Positions 24,506-35,641 of a DNA stretch of 64,000 nucleotides are shown here, piece after piece. The notes under the pieces were generated by a model. It was not told the origin of the DNA. It made no database searches and was given only the letters and a program-made list of their open reading frames with translations. Positions within the stretch are counted from its first letter, which is position 1, and every line of letters starts with the position of its first letter. Origin of the DNA: Coniochaeta sp. PMI_546. Taxonomy: Eukaryota; Ascomycota; Sordariomycetes; Coniochaetales; Coniochaetaceae. Both the position numbers and the translations under genes were made by a program. The DNA is taken from assembly GCA_021432605.1 (NCBI GenBank), contig MU271146.1, forward strand, positions 2,294,001 through 2,358,000, read 5' to 3'.

Positions 24506-25188
24506 TGTGGGGCGGACGAGGGGATGCCGGGGTGAGGGCGATAAGTCAATGAGTACACGAGTGACGAAGGGTCATGAAGATGAATGATACTGGAGAATAT
24601 TTGTGCTGTTGCTGGTCTACCTATACTTCTTGGCTGGATAGGGGTAGTGGTTCTCTATCCGGTCAGCCTGTTTTGAGGCGATTTTATCATATATATACGG
24701 CGCTGAAAAACAGAGAACCGTGTTAACATCGTTGAATTGGCTCGCAATATGGCAGTGATATGTTGCTTGTGAGACTGGACTATAATTCGTCGTTGTAGCT
24801 TAGTAGGAACGACGTCGTCGAGAGAGTGGAGGGTAGCCCGGCGGAATCCTGCGGCATCCTCCGCCGCCGATGAGCAGCTCCTTCGGCATTAACTCCACCA
24901 TCGAATCGGTGCGGGCTCCACTCGGCTCATTCTCGAAGGCGTGACAATTGACATCAGATCGAAAGTGATGACACATGAGACAGCTTCGGCAGTCGACTTC
25001 TTTCTCCAGACATCCTCACCATCTTCTCACACACATTCAAACTTTAGACTCACCACGTATATTCAACCTGTCCACCCCACCTCTTCTCTCACCGCCTGGA
25101 TTTACCCTACTCCCTCAGATCACCAACCTCATCTCGCCATCTTCTTCAAACTTACCATCACTACCACTCCCAAAAAAATATACAGAAA
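24506..25188. other. spacer S10 peptidase / CAF16
   Basis: 680 bases holding the peptidase 3' end and the CAF16 promoter. There is an AT-rich TATATATA string near 24693. The last 200 bases are a CT-rich leader ending in an A-rich run just before the ATG at 25189. No gene recognised. Confidence 0.55.
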
Positions 25189-26061
25189 ATGGCCCCCCAA
25201 CAAGCCCCCTCCATCAAGGTCACAGACCTAACCTACACCTTCCCAGACCGCTCAACCGGCGTCAGCAACATATCCCTGGACCTGCCGCTCCGGTCCCGCA
25301 CCCTCCTCATCGGCGCCAACGGAGCAGGCAAGACCACCCTCCTCCGCCTACTGGCCGGCAAGCGCCTCGCGCCCCGCAACACCATCTCCGTCTCGGGCAA
25401 GGACCCCTTCGCCGAGGGCCTCGAGGGCGTGACCTACCTAGGCCTAGAGTGGGTCCTCAACGCCATCGTCCGGACCGACATCGGGGTCGACGAGCTGCTG
25501 CGGTCGGTCGGCGGAGACCACTACCCGGAGCGGAGGGACGAGCTGGTCTCCGTGCTGGACATCGACACCAACTGGCGCATGCACGCCGTGTCGGACGGCG
25601 AGAGGCGCCGGGTCCAGCTGGCCATGGGCCTGGTCCGGCCCTGGAGCGTGCTCTTCCTCGACGAGATCACGGTCGACCTGGACGTCTGGAGCAGGGCCCA
25701 GTTCCTCGGCTGGCTGAGGTCCGAGACCGAGTCTCGCGAGTGCACTATCGTGTATGCCACGCACATCCTGGATAACCTGGCCGGATGGCCTACGCACCTG
25801 GTTCATATGCACCTGGGCACGGTGAAGGAGTGGGGGCTGGCGGACGACATGCTGGCTGGGTTGGAGGACCGGCAGAGGGAGACGGGGAATAGCCGCCTCG
25901 GGGAGCTGGTTTTGGGGTGGTTGAGGGATGATCTTGTGGCGAGGGGGCCGAGGAGCCAGAATCGGAGGGCGCCGGAGGGCAAGACGTATAATTACGGGGG
26001 GAATATGGCTGTGGGCGGCTACGGGCAGGAGTATAGGGCTAAGATGGATGAGGAGAGGTAG
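25189..26061 (+). CDS. CAF16: ABC-type ATPase CAF16 (soluble, CCR4-associated)
   Basis: A single-exon soluble ABC ATPase of 290 residues with no membrane segment. It matches yeast Caf16, a protein associated with the CCR4-NOT / transcription machinery. Motifs in order: Walker A GANGAGKTTLLRLLAGKR near residue 44; the CAF16 tract YLGLEWVLNAIVRTDIGVDE; the signature VSDGERRRVQLAMGLVRPW near residue 136; Walker B VLFLDEITVDLD near residue 155; H-loop YATHILDN near residue 188. The A-rich leader gives a good context for the first ATG. The C-terminal 60 residues are variable and glycine-rich. Base composition of the coding part is more GC-rich than the flanks, as in other conserved genes here. Confidence 0.93.
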   Translation: MAPQQAPSIKVTDLTYTFPDRSTGVSNISLDLPLRSRTLLIGANGAGKTTLLRLLAGKRLAPRNTISVSGKDPFAEGLEGVTYLGLEWVLNAIVRTDIGVDELLRSVGGDHYPERRDELVSVLDIDTNWRMHAVSDGERRRVQLAMGLVRPWSVLFLDEITVDLDVWSRAQFLGWLRSETESRECTIVYATHILDNLAGWPTHLVHMHLGTVKEWGLADDMLAGLEDRQRETGNSRLGELVLGWLRDDLVARGPRSQNRRAPEGKTYNYGGNMAVGGYGQEYRAKMDEER

Positions 26062-26838
26062 ATGGAGAGGGTTTGAGGGGTGAGGAAAGGGGTTTTTTGA
26101 ACAACTGAAGTGGTGAGGGGACAGCATTTTGAAATGTTCAACATCGGATGGAAGGGAAAACAGAGAGGTGAGGACGGGAGTTTAAAATGATACCCAGGGC
26201 GGCATTTAACATGGCGTTGCATAGAAAGGAGTTCATTTAACACGGACTACCACAAAATCTGGGCGATAGAGCAGTTGGTGCTATGAGTTATTTGATTTGG
26301 ATCTCTTATTCTTCAGCTCTGAGATTTGATACTGTCCAGCCCACAGGGGCCACCGACTGACAAGCAGAGAGACACGCCTTTCGACTACCGGCTCTCATGG
26401 CAGCCTGCATCTGGCGGAGGCGTTGTCTTGGCATTGACGACCTCTTTTTCAGTCTGCTGCGGTCCTTTATTTAAGCTTTTTGGGTTCGAAAACTTAAAAG
26501 AACTCGGCGCCAAAGCGGCACCCAGCGATAGGAGATTTCATTTGATCATTGGGATAACGGTGTGATGAATTATTTACATCCATTGTGTCTCATCCCTGAT
26601 TACGGTATAACTTCACAAGCATGCATGTGAGGTACACATAGATGCGCGTGGCAGTAATAGTTCAGAGCCACCTATCGCCCACTGCCCGTGTCAACTGCAT
26701 CTGGTGTGACGGCGAGGAAGCAATGCTGTGGTTGAGCGCAGGGGTATAACTGACAGGAGTCCAGTATCTACCTCCATGTCCTTCTTCTCTCCGCAAGACC
26801 GGCCGTTAAGCATTTCCACATGTTGGTACATTCAGACG
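26062..26838. other. spacer right of CAF16
   Basis: The CAF16 3' end lies on the left. No coding-like frame, RNA gene or repeat is recognised. Confidence 0.5.
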
Positions 26839-27369
26839 TCAAAGCAGAACAAAAATCCCCCCAGAGAGTATCGTACCAGACACAGCCACCTCCGTCCCCT
26901 CATACGAGTGCTGAACGCCATATTTGTCCATTGTCATGTTATGCCAGAGATCCACCGAGATGATGTCGTGATGTTCGTAACGGCCGAGTATCGCGCGAGC
27001 AAGGATGCTAAAGGGTATAATGAAGAGCTCTGGCCGACATAGCCTAAGAATGGTACATAGAAGCGAAAGAGAATAGTTGACAGGAGCGCCACCACTGCCC
27101 AAGAAGTGGTCGCACGGAAGTGGGTGTCTCACATTGTCGGGAGATGAGTGTGCGCGAGGTCGACATTGTTGGGCTGGGCAATCCTGGCAATTATTGCAAG
27201 GTAAATTATATGACTGGTATTGAGTCAAGTAGGGTCTGTCGGCGGTACGGAGGGCTTCATTAAACAGGATACTGGAGACGACGTGCTTCTCCTCGCCGTT
27301 GAGCGTTGAGAGACATCGTCTATTCCGCTCGAGTATCGAAGGGTACTGCCGCAATACGAGCTTCGACAT
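26839..27369 (-). CDS. hypothetical open frame downstream of the PH-like gene
   Basis: An ATG-started frame of 176 residues in the DNA expected to be the 3' untranslated region of the PH-like gene, same strand. It is part of a longer frame that stays open for 292 codons, so the openness past the neighbour's stop is more than expected by chance in about 50 percent GC DNA. The sequence has a polar N-terminal half (MSKLVLRQYPSILERNRRCL), a Cys/His/Pro-rich middle (CNNCQDCPAQQC), and a hydrophobic segment near residues 97-130. No family recognised. It may be a small gene, an alternative 3' exon of the neighbour, or chance. Confidence 0.25.
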   Translation of the reverse strand: MSKLVLRQYPSILERNRRCLSTLNGEEKHVVSSILFNEALRTADRPYLTQYQSYNLPCNNCQDCPAQQCRPRAHSSPDNVRHPLPCDHFLGSGGAPVNYSLSLLCTILRLCRPELFIIPFSILARAILGRYEHHDIISVDLWHNMTMDKYGVQHSYEGTEVAVSGTILSGGIFVLL

Positions 27370-27523
27370 TGTCCTCCGGATGGCGTGGATTAGGACTGTA
27401 GAATGCAGCGGCCGATGGAGTGTTTGCGTCCCTGGTTGGCGACCGGGAAGCAGCTGACATGGCTGCCAGTGGTTCAAAGTATCATCAGAGCCTTGGAAGT
27501 AGTGCAAAGCCAGAGTCGGGCCT

Positions 27524-29575
27524 TCAAATGAGCCCTCCTTCTGCGCCAAAGACACCGACGCTTCCCCGCCAGTTGCACGCCTTGTCGGTGCCGTCTCGCT
27601 CCGTCCACGGCGTAGGCGACCGGACTCCTCGCGGCTGTAAGGCTCCTCGGAGGCCATGTTGCTGTGAACCCTCGCCCGCCGTGTCGCTGCTGCCGCGGCT
27701 GCTTGCGGCACTGGCACTGCTCGCGTTGGTCTGCACTAGGAGGAGACTGCTCGTGCTGCTCAGCCGCTTCGTAAACTCGGTAAAGCTGGCCCGCTTCGCA
27801 CTCGACGTCGATAAGCGTTTCTCGGTCTGGCTCCGTTGCAATGGCGAGGCCTTCGCCGTCAGTGTGCCGTCACCTGAACCCCTGGTTCCCGCCAGTTGTG
27901 TAGCGGAGTCCAAGTCGCTGGGCATCGGTCCCATCCCCGCTAATTGCGGTTGGCTGTGTGTCCTTTGAGCCATTCCCGGTCTGTTCCTTGCATAGCTTGT
28001 CTGCGGTCGCAGGAGAGAAGAGCCACTGTTCAGCGCCATCAGCGTCTCGGCATTGTAGTTCAAGGGTCCACGCCCGGTCAGTGCTCGAGAGCGCTGCCCC
28101 TGCTGAGAGTCATGACGGCTAGCAATGTAATCCAGCGCCCGTTGCGCTGTTGATGGCATGGGATAGCCGAGTTCTGAGTCGTTAAGCTCACCCACAACAT
28201 CATCGCTGTCATCGTCGTCGTCCTCCCCGTCATCTGAGTCAGAGTCGTCATCCAAGTCCCACACGCTCTTTGGTTCGCTTTCGGCTCTGAGCCTGGCCTC
28301 TTCAGCTTCCCGTATCTTTCGTTTCTCGTCTGCTTCCCGCATGAGCGCGTCAAAGCGCGCCAGAGAGCTGAGCTTCTCTTCGCCCGGAACCTCTCGCTCC
28401 GAGCCAGGTATACACCTCAACTGGAAAGCTCTGTCCAGGATGGTTTCGCGAGGTGCCGGAGGCGAGCTAGAGTCCATAGTAGCAACAATACTCTGAGGAG
28501 GCCCTTGTGAGCTAATGCTGTCCCTGCCTCTTATCGGGGAACTTAAGGTCGAGGATCGGCCCTGAGCCGACGTCCATCCTTCGATGAACTCGCCCTGGTA
28601 CTCTCCAATAGTTGTGGCGGGGGACGGCAGGTCAGCTGCGTGTCCCTGTTGTACTGCCGTGTAGTTCTGGTAGCCCATCTGTGCCGGAATCATCGAGCTG
28701 GCGTGGGACGAGGAGACGTCGCTCCGTTTCGAGCGGAGGCTCGGGGACTCTGAGTATGTGATGGGGCGCTCTCGGCTCGAGTGTGTATGGCTCGAACCCT
28801 TGTGGTGCAGCGCGCCCCAGTGATTTGCATGTCCGCTTGCCGGTCGCTGATAGGCATCGGACGCTTCCCGACGGGCAGAGAATGGGTTGATGAAGCTAGG
28901 CGAGGCTGGAGTGATGGGACTCATGGGGACTCTGTCAGGCATGTTAGGCTGAATCAACGGTTGTATGAATCTTGCCCAGTCCTGCAGGGTGTACTTGTCG
29001 TCTCCGGGTCGAAACCAGAGTGTGGTTGGGTGTGTTTCCTTTGTCGATGTGAGTCCTGCCGTCCTGCTCGATCGTCTCTTCCGTAGCTTGTCGGTTGTGG
29101 GATCGGGAGATATATTGATGATCAAGGTCGGCAAGACAGGCCCCTGCTTTCGGTGCGCGACCTGCTGGATTTGACAATCGGTGACGGAGCTGAGAGCATG
29201 CTGCTGGATGGGCTCCCACTCGCCCTACACAGAATCGTTAGGCAACCGATATCTGGCCGAGCAAAGTGCATTGACAGTGGTAGTGGATCATACCTTGGAC
29301 TTGTAGATGGAAATATAGATGGCCTCCGGAGAACCCCTGGGTTGAGCTCTGATGTTGGAGGCCCGGCTGGCCGCCTGCAAACGGCTGGCTGTCACACTTT
29401 GGGAAAAGGTCGGGTTGGTCTGTTGGTCCTTGTGACCGCTTGCAACAACGATGAAGCGAGGCTATAAGGAGTGTTAGCGATGGCGGCAGATGGCAGAGGA
29501 GGACCAACTGACCTTCCACACAGCCCGTCCAATGATTGTGCCCCTTTCTGGAGGCACAAGCAGAGTCCCTTCCAT
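27524..29575 (-). CDS. conserved fungal protein with N-terminal PH-like region
   Basis: Three exons (29575-29513, 29461-29294, 29224-27524) give about 643 residues. The N-terminal 150 residues resemble a PH-type fold: MEGTLLVPPERGTIIGRAVW, IYISIYKSKG, QQHALSSVTDCQIQQVAHRK, then a TLWFRPGDDKYTLQDWARFI end. I recognise this as a conserved ascomycete family of unknown function rather than a named protein. The rest is disordered: Ser/Pro-rich, a short charged helix around LARFDALMREADEKRKIREA, an acidic run (DLDDDSDSDDGEDDDDDSDD) near residue 400, and Ser-rich blocks at the C-terminus. Introns are 51 and 69 bases with GTCAGT and GTATGA donors. A membrane-lipid or protein scaffold role is only an inference from the PH-like start. 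Confidence 0.78.
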
Positions 29576-30079
29576 GATGAGCAGGATGCGAGCAGGATTT
29601 GTGCGCCGCAGTTAAGAGGTCGCCAGATGGGCGATGCGAATAAACTTTCCCGGGTCGGTGGAGGAGTGAAATCGGTTGGCTCGCCAGGAGGGAAGTAATT
29701 AAGTATTAGCTAGAGAGTACTGGCATGTTGAAAGCAACGTTGATCTCTTTCTCTTTTTCCTTCGAGGAGGCGTAACGTCGATGTTGATAAACGATGTCCC
29801 AAACGCAAAGCAAGAGGACCCGTAATCCGACACAGCGACCCCAATCCGTCACTCTGGATTGTCCCGAGCTTCAGAACGAGGTTCGGAGAGAAGCGACAAG
29901 GCGAGAGGTGGAGGGAGGGCAGCAATCCTGAAGTGCTATTAAGGTCAGGAAGGGTGCCATTGGTCTAATAATAATGGGCAATGTGAGAGCTGCGCAAACC
30001 CTGGAGCGAGATTAACATGAACGGAAACGGCATGGGGCAAGAACGTGGGCAGGGGTTGTTGCCGTGAAATCCGCAAGGG

Positions 30080-30780
30080 TCAGGTACCTCGCGCAGTACC
30101 TGGACGCTGGTGGACGGTACCTGAGTAAGGTGTGGATGCCGGCGCTGGCCTGGGCTCTTCCAGGTTACCACAGAACGCCGCCATAGAAACGGAGGAGGAC
30201 AGGCTAACCCAAAGATTGTAAAGGTAAGGTACGTACCAGGCATGTGTACATCGCAAGGTTGATGTAAACCTGGAAGTAAGGTAAGGTAGGTACATAATAG
30301 CGAGTCATGTTGCATTGAGCGAGCTAAGGTATCTTTACCCCGTGGTTCTAGAACAAAACCGGTATGCCGAAGAATACACTACATGCCGCCTTTCTTGTGT
30401 ATTGTGTGGTATCAGCTCGCCATTACACTATGTACTGTCATTACGGCCATTGAAGTTGAGGGATATTACTGTGGAAGTTTACAGTGTAACACGGTAAGGT
30501 ACCTTACCTGTGCAGTTTTATACCAACAGTACATGCCTCTACACAGTAAGGTAAGCGTACTCTCAGATTTACAGAGTGGTTTGGGCGTCTCTTGTCTTCG
30601 TTTCTCGCTCCATTCCGGGAGTCTATGTTCAAGGCATGGTGCTTAGGCAGTCGGACGCTCGTGTCTACCTCAATAGGGCTCCCTCTCACCTGGACACCTT
30701 TGTCGTGTCCAGGACTGCCAGGCATCTTGTGTGACTGGGACGGAGGCGATCCTACCACTGTCATACTGTGGTACAGTAAG
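30080..30780. repeat. cluster of GGTAAGGTA / TACCTTACC motifs
   Basis: About ten copies of a 7-9 base motif in both directions within 700 bases, for example near 30225, 30278, 30493, 30548 and 30773. The centre is a perfect 16-base palindrome at 30493-30508 (GGTAAGGTACCTTACC). Similar strings recur at about 4101, 33660, 53386, 61768, 61800 and 63570. Confidence 0.6.
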
Positions 30781-31426
30781 GATCCATATCGCAGGGCTTT
30801 TGCAGTTTACTTCAAAGATGCATACGATTGGCCACCCGCAGTTGAAGGCAAGTGGAATAATGTAAATACAAACTTTAAATGATGACCTGCTCCAAGAGAT
30901 AGCGGCGCAGCAGTATCATAACGGTGCCGTCTCCGTCAGGCGCCGAAGCACCTCGGCCTGTACATAAGGTATGCTCAGGATGCTGTCCCAGGGAAAGGCG
31001 GAAGAGAGTCGCAGATCACGATGCAATATGCTACTCCAACCATGGTTCCGTGCCTTCCACCACGTTTTCAAGGGCCGCCCTTGTGCAGTGGAAGGGAATC
31101 GCTAATCGGGCTGGTGGGGCGTATGGGGCCAAAAGGATTTTAGTGCCCGCCTGGCATTGGTGTCTTACCGTCAAGGGTGGTCAAGCTGTCTCCAGGCCGT
31201 TGATCCATGATCCATGCCAATCATGCCGCCATCCAACGCCGCTGCGAGAAACCACAGCTGACCGACAGCTCTCTGCCGGAAGAAGTTCCGCGGTCTGTGA
31301 GCCCGTTAACCTTCTGCCATCATGAACCCTTTTACATTGAGTATTTGACATTGCCTCTGCCATAGACGCCTCGGAATGTCAGCTTCAAGGTCTCACGAAC
31401 CTCGCGTCGTCTCTTGTTCTGTTCCT

Positions 31427-31440
31427 ATGAGTATACTCAT
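31427..31440. repeat. perfect 14-base palindrome ATGAGTATACTCAT
   Basis: Seven-base arms without spacer, followed directly by a partial second copy (GAGCATACTCA). No nearby confident gene. Confidence 0.55.
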
Positions 31441-31671
31441 GAGCATACTCAGCAGAGCCGAACCCGGCTTACAAGCACTGCGAACCAGCTCAGCCAGTCA
31501 ACCCCCAACCACTAGACGTATCTGGAATTCATGCCATAGTAATCAGAAACGCATCGCGCGAACAAAGCTGGGGCAACTGTCGGTGAGAGCACCTCGGCAG
31601 GCCCCGCCTGATGAACCCAAACCTGGCCGCCGCCTCCTTGTATCTTTACAATACTCGTCATTCCTGACTGC

Positions 31672-32310
31672 TCATATTTGAGCCACGGCCTCATCAGGGA
31701 GGGAATAGCGCACCAACAAGATGTGCCGTCACATCTGCCGCGTCCCGGTGGCTGCAACTTCGACTCCAATGTTGCGGTTGTAATAGACGAGGTAGGGTGC
31801 GAAGATGAGGACCCTCGAATCGTGCGTGGCGTCAAGCTCCCGGACGCCACCCCGTTCATCGGGGAGGCAGAAGCCACCTCCCTCAGAGGTAACATACGGA
31901 CCGGTCTTGCGGTCTGTAACTCGCAGAATTCCCGGCTAAAGGTCTCTCGTGAGGAGAAAATTGTACTGAACGGAGACGTACCGTAGATGAAAAGCTTACC
32001 CGTTAGCGACAGGGCGCTCCAAGCCCCATGGTTGCTTGCCGACAAAGGCTCGGGAACGACCGAGGCCTCGGATGGCGCACCCTGGTGCTATTATGTACGA
32101 ATCTCATACGCAAGAGGAAGGAACCCCATCGCCTACACCGACGATGAGGTTTGTAACGGTCCGAGGCATATCCGTAGCGACTGCCTCCGCCTCCAGCAAC
32201 TCCCTGGCCACATTTGTGAAAACCTGGGCTCAGTCAGCGATGGAGCAACGAGGAAGCAACACAAGCCTGCTTGCTCGTCTCCAGAGTGAGGATTCGACTA
32301 TTGACATCAT
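31672..32310 (-). pseudogene. broken coding-like frame, family not recognised
   Basis: One minus-strand frame from an ATG pair at 32310 reads as protein-like over about 210 codons with the C-ending codon bias of the real genes, but it is interrupted by about five in-frame stops. Coding-like stretches include ARELLEAEAVATDMPRTVTN, SYIIAPGCAIRGLGRSRAFV, LRVTDRKTGPYVTSEGGGFC and DSRVLIFAPYLVYYNRNIGV. The number of stops is only about half of what a random frame would give, so the case rests on codon use and residue pattern. Overlapping frames on both strands are also open. I do not recognise the family. It could be an old gene remnant, or a gene with introns that I have not resolved. Confidence 0.35.
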
Positions 32311-33044
32311 GGCGCCTGTGCTAAATCGCCTTCAGCATTGGGCAAGTCGCTGTTGGTTACACTAAAACGATCATTAAGTCCAACCCGAGCCGTCGGTGTA
32401 ATAAGAGTGGTCGTCGTTCCTCGGTCTTGGCGGCCAATGACCAGAAAAGTTAGATCTGCGGACAGACGGTAACTACCGTCCGGCGTCGGGGAAGAGGTCC
32501 TCTTCCGCCGTTGGACCGTTGAGCATTCAACTTACACAGTACAGGACCACTGAACGCAGACTATTACCGCATTTGTTGACCCAAGTGAAACGATTGTGCA
32601 GCATCCCCAACGCCGAAGCCCATGTGGCTCTGCATGTAGCCATGGGTGCATGGCTCTGCCGGCCATGCAGAACACTGCAGCTACTATGCAATAGACGCAG
32701 CGATTGACAAGCATGTTGGAGATAACGCCTCAGGTCAGTTGCATTCTGCAGATTGACAGGCCGGGCATACAGCTCGAGGTGGTCTGTACAGTACCGTGTC
32801 GTCTGTACCATAAATGCAACTTGCGCCAAACACGAGTCTATACACCTCAGGGACGACATGGTCCACACCTTTCCTGCCTCGGTTTGCTGCACCTGTTCTT
32901 GGTCTACGTCTAGTGACTGTCACTGGAAGAGAGTATTTGAGCGCGCACAGATGGAGAGACGGGACAGACAAGAGAATCCAAGAGCTAAACAGCAGGGATC
33001 AAAGCTTCGTCGTGCGGCATTAGCGCAATTGCAGCGGACGGACG

Positions 33045-33461
33045 ATGAGCTGGACTCCATTTGCGGTCCGAAAGCATCCAGTTGTGTCACTGAAGATCGT
33101 CGGACCCGAGACCATCAATGCTTCGGTCGACACTAGCATCTCTGCCTCTGAGCTAGCAACTGCGGTGATCACCGTCATTGACTCAGGGCCAAGCACAATA
33201 CAGCTGAAAGTTTCGGCGCTCAGACTTGTTGGACCTTCATGGACCCCCGAACTCGACGACGCCACAGTAACGCATCAGGCAGGTCTCAAAATCACGTTGG
33301 ATCAGACCTTCCTACCCAGACTGATCCAGTGGTTACTGTGGTATACTACGGTAGCCACTCCAAGCTCAAGGGTCTCACGTCTTTCACTCTTCGTAGCCGT
33401 TTTCCTGAAGGGCAAGCTCGAGACCCAGACGAAAAACGAGGGGCCAATTATGAAAACGTAG
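33045..33461 (+). CDS. hypothetical protein, 138 residues
   Basis: An ATG-started frame with moderately coding-like codons and a beta-strand-like alternation (VVSLKIVGPETINASVDTSI, then AVITVIDSGPSTIQLKVSAL). A second plus-strand frame (33239-33484) overlaps its 3' half and also looks protein-like (VVTVVYYGSHSKLKGLTSFT), which may mean a frame change or an unresolved intron. No family recognised, and no signal peptide. It may be a remnant or a chance frame. Confidence 0.22.
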   Translation: MSWTPFAVRKHPVVSLKIVGPETINASVDTSISASELATAVITVIDSGPSTIQLKVSALRLVGPSWTPELDDATVTHQAGLKITLDQTFLPRLIQWLLWYTTVATPSSRVSRLSLFVAVFLKGKLETQTKNEGPIMKT

Positions 33462-34329
33462 AGAGGCAGGAATGGCAACAATGACTGACGGGAATGGTGA
33501 TGATGGCCGTCGCCGGTGAGATGATTCAAGCGTTCGGTGTCAAGGTCTCAGCGTCCTGACCAGGTTTAGATACAAGGTATCGAGGTACGAAGTCAAACTA
33601 GCGAAGTACTTCAACAATGGATGTACAGACGTGTCTCACTGCCGTACCTAACACAAGACCTAAGGTACCTAGCCTTGCAACCCCGGATTTTGGATTTGCT
33701 TTTTACCCCTCATAATGCCCCCTCTGTTCTAGTCATTTGCTTTTTCTTTGTAGCATACATAGTACGTGTAGTGTGCATACATAACATCGCATTCCGTCTT
33801 TTACAACCACGTCCATTACGTACATCCAGGGTCCTCGTTGAGGTAAGGAGTCCACATTATCTCCGGTCTTTCTCATGGGATATGCTAATGTCGTGGGTGT
33901 TTATCTAGAGGCGTCGTCTATTCTCACCTTAGTAACCTTCCCCCCAATCCCCAAGCCATCAAAGTTCGACTGTGGCAATTGTGTATTCCGCACTTGCGCC
34001 AAGTGGCTTTCGAAATAGTTGCCAACGCGAACAATAAGGCCGAGCTTTTGCCCACTGCATTTCGTATACCCTTCGCCGCTCTATTTCCACCAGTTGTGGT
34101 CGACTCTCGCAGCCACGAGGTTGAGGAGGCATTTCGACCCTTACCCAGCTGTCTTTGTCCAGGCACCACCCCTGGCCCTAGCACGATGCGTCCTATGCAG
34201 TAAAAAGTCCCACGCAAGGGGTTTCCCCTGCATAAGAGGCTTGCCAAGATCCAGCCACCTGACCGCCAGAGAAGGTGCCGAGCTGTCCAGTCTGCCAGTT
34301 CAGCTAACAAAGACCACTGGCCAAGTTGC

Positions 34330-34779
34330 TTAGCCTGTTCTCGTCCGAGGCTGCATTAGCTCAAAAGCCTCTCCTCTAGCGTGACGATGGTCAACCGAGC
34401 TTGACAAAGAGAAAGCAAACATCCAGGTTGCATTTTTGAGTCGATTACGGACGTACGAAACCTGCCGATGCTTGCAAGAATGGCCTGAGCGGTCCATGGC
34501 TGAGTGAGGATCTCCGAGACGGACTGAATTTAGTGAAGATCCTCTGACCACGGCCCGCCGATAGTCCCCTCGCACTACGTACGGGTCAAGCCGGCGCAAT
34601 TTAAGATGCGCAGATATTGGCAAGTCACGATGATCTGAACAGAACAAGCTCCGTCGTTCGATCATCAAAGCGTCTGCACTGCCGCAGATATTCCCATTGC
34701 AATAGTACACGAGGCAGAGGGTACGGATACCGAGGTCCAGGACTTCAATGTCCCTGAATGACAGTTGCGACCGTTCCAT
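34330..34779 (-). CDS. hypothetical protein, 149 residues
   Basis: An ATG-started, single-exon frame. The first 50 codons have the local coding bias (RDIEVLDLGIRTLCLVYYCN); the rest is rich in Arg, Ser and His and is less convincing. Nothing recognisable in sequence or context. Confidence 0.2.
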   Translation of the reverse strand: MERSQLSFRDIEVLDLGIRTLCLVYYCNGNICGSADALMIERRSLFCSDHRDLPISAHLKLRRLDPYVVRGDYRRAVVRGSSLNSVRLGDPHSAMDRSGHSCKHRQVSYVRNRLKNATWMFAFSLSSSVDHRHARGEAFELMQPRTRTG

Positions 34780-35622
34780 CTCACCACTCCTCCCCTGGCT
34801 TACAGCCGGTTTTCCTCAGCACGGTCGACCGTTTAGATCCAGGGTGCTCATGCCAGGGAGGGGTATAACAACGAATGCATGCCATTATCTCCGACTTCAC
34901 GGGACGACATGTCGCTTTTTTCTCCCCCCTGACTTGCCCCTGAACACTCAAGCGCACACGGAGCCCCGTCCGTCCTGCTGCTTTTCCAAGAGCCGATTTT
35001 CGCCGGCGGACATTCTGTAGTCGACGATAAATGCTACCGTGACAAGTGTCAATATCGGAGCCATGCAAGTGCCATGCGAAGCGGAGGACCCACGCGAAGC
35101 CTTTTCGTTCTTTGCGTGTCAGAGTTGCATGCATTCTTATCCCACCCACATATTACCATCCCACTTGGCGGCACAGAGACCCGAAAGAGTCGAAGATAAG
35201 ACGAGACGGAGACGGACGGATGAATGAGGTCGAAGTCCGGCCAGGAACAGAACCAGCATCTAGTGTACCGGTGGCCCCATTCACGCCCCTTCCCAGCCTC
35301 GAGTACGCAATATTGCGTCAGCTTCGAAGGTCCGAGTGTGTCTCGGATGTTCCGGCGAAGCTGAGAGATAGCTGTGCCGAATCGTGGCTTTTGGTGGGAG
35401 GCACACCTAGATCCTGTGCGACATACAAGTTGAAAGCCGCTCAAGTACTTTGTCTACGATATCATGTAATGTATACCCGATTTCATTTGAGGTGAATAGC
35501 AAATAATATCAGGAAGAATATATGCAAGACCAACGGGTTCCTGCTTGCATCCCACGAAAGCCACACCCGAGATGTCGGCAGCTTCCCGTCCATCGCGACA
35601 TTGTCCGTCCCGAGTTCAGAGC

Positions 35623-35641
35623 GCATGATGGTCCATCATGC
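35623..35641. repeat. 19-base perfect inverted repeat
   Basis: GCATGATGG and CCATCATGC separated by one base. It could bind a dimeric regulator or form a small cruciform. No gene nearby. Confidence 0.6.

Noticed and set aside
27420-27968. 182-codon plus-strand open frame
   Set aside because: It is antisense to the Ser-rich exon of the PH-like gene; a shadow.
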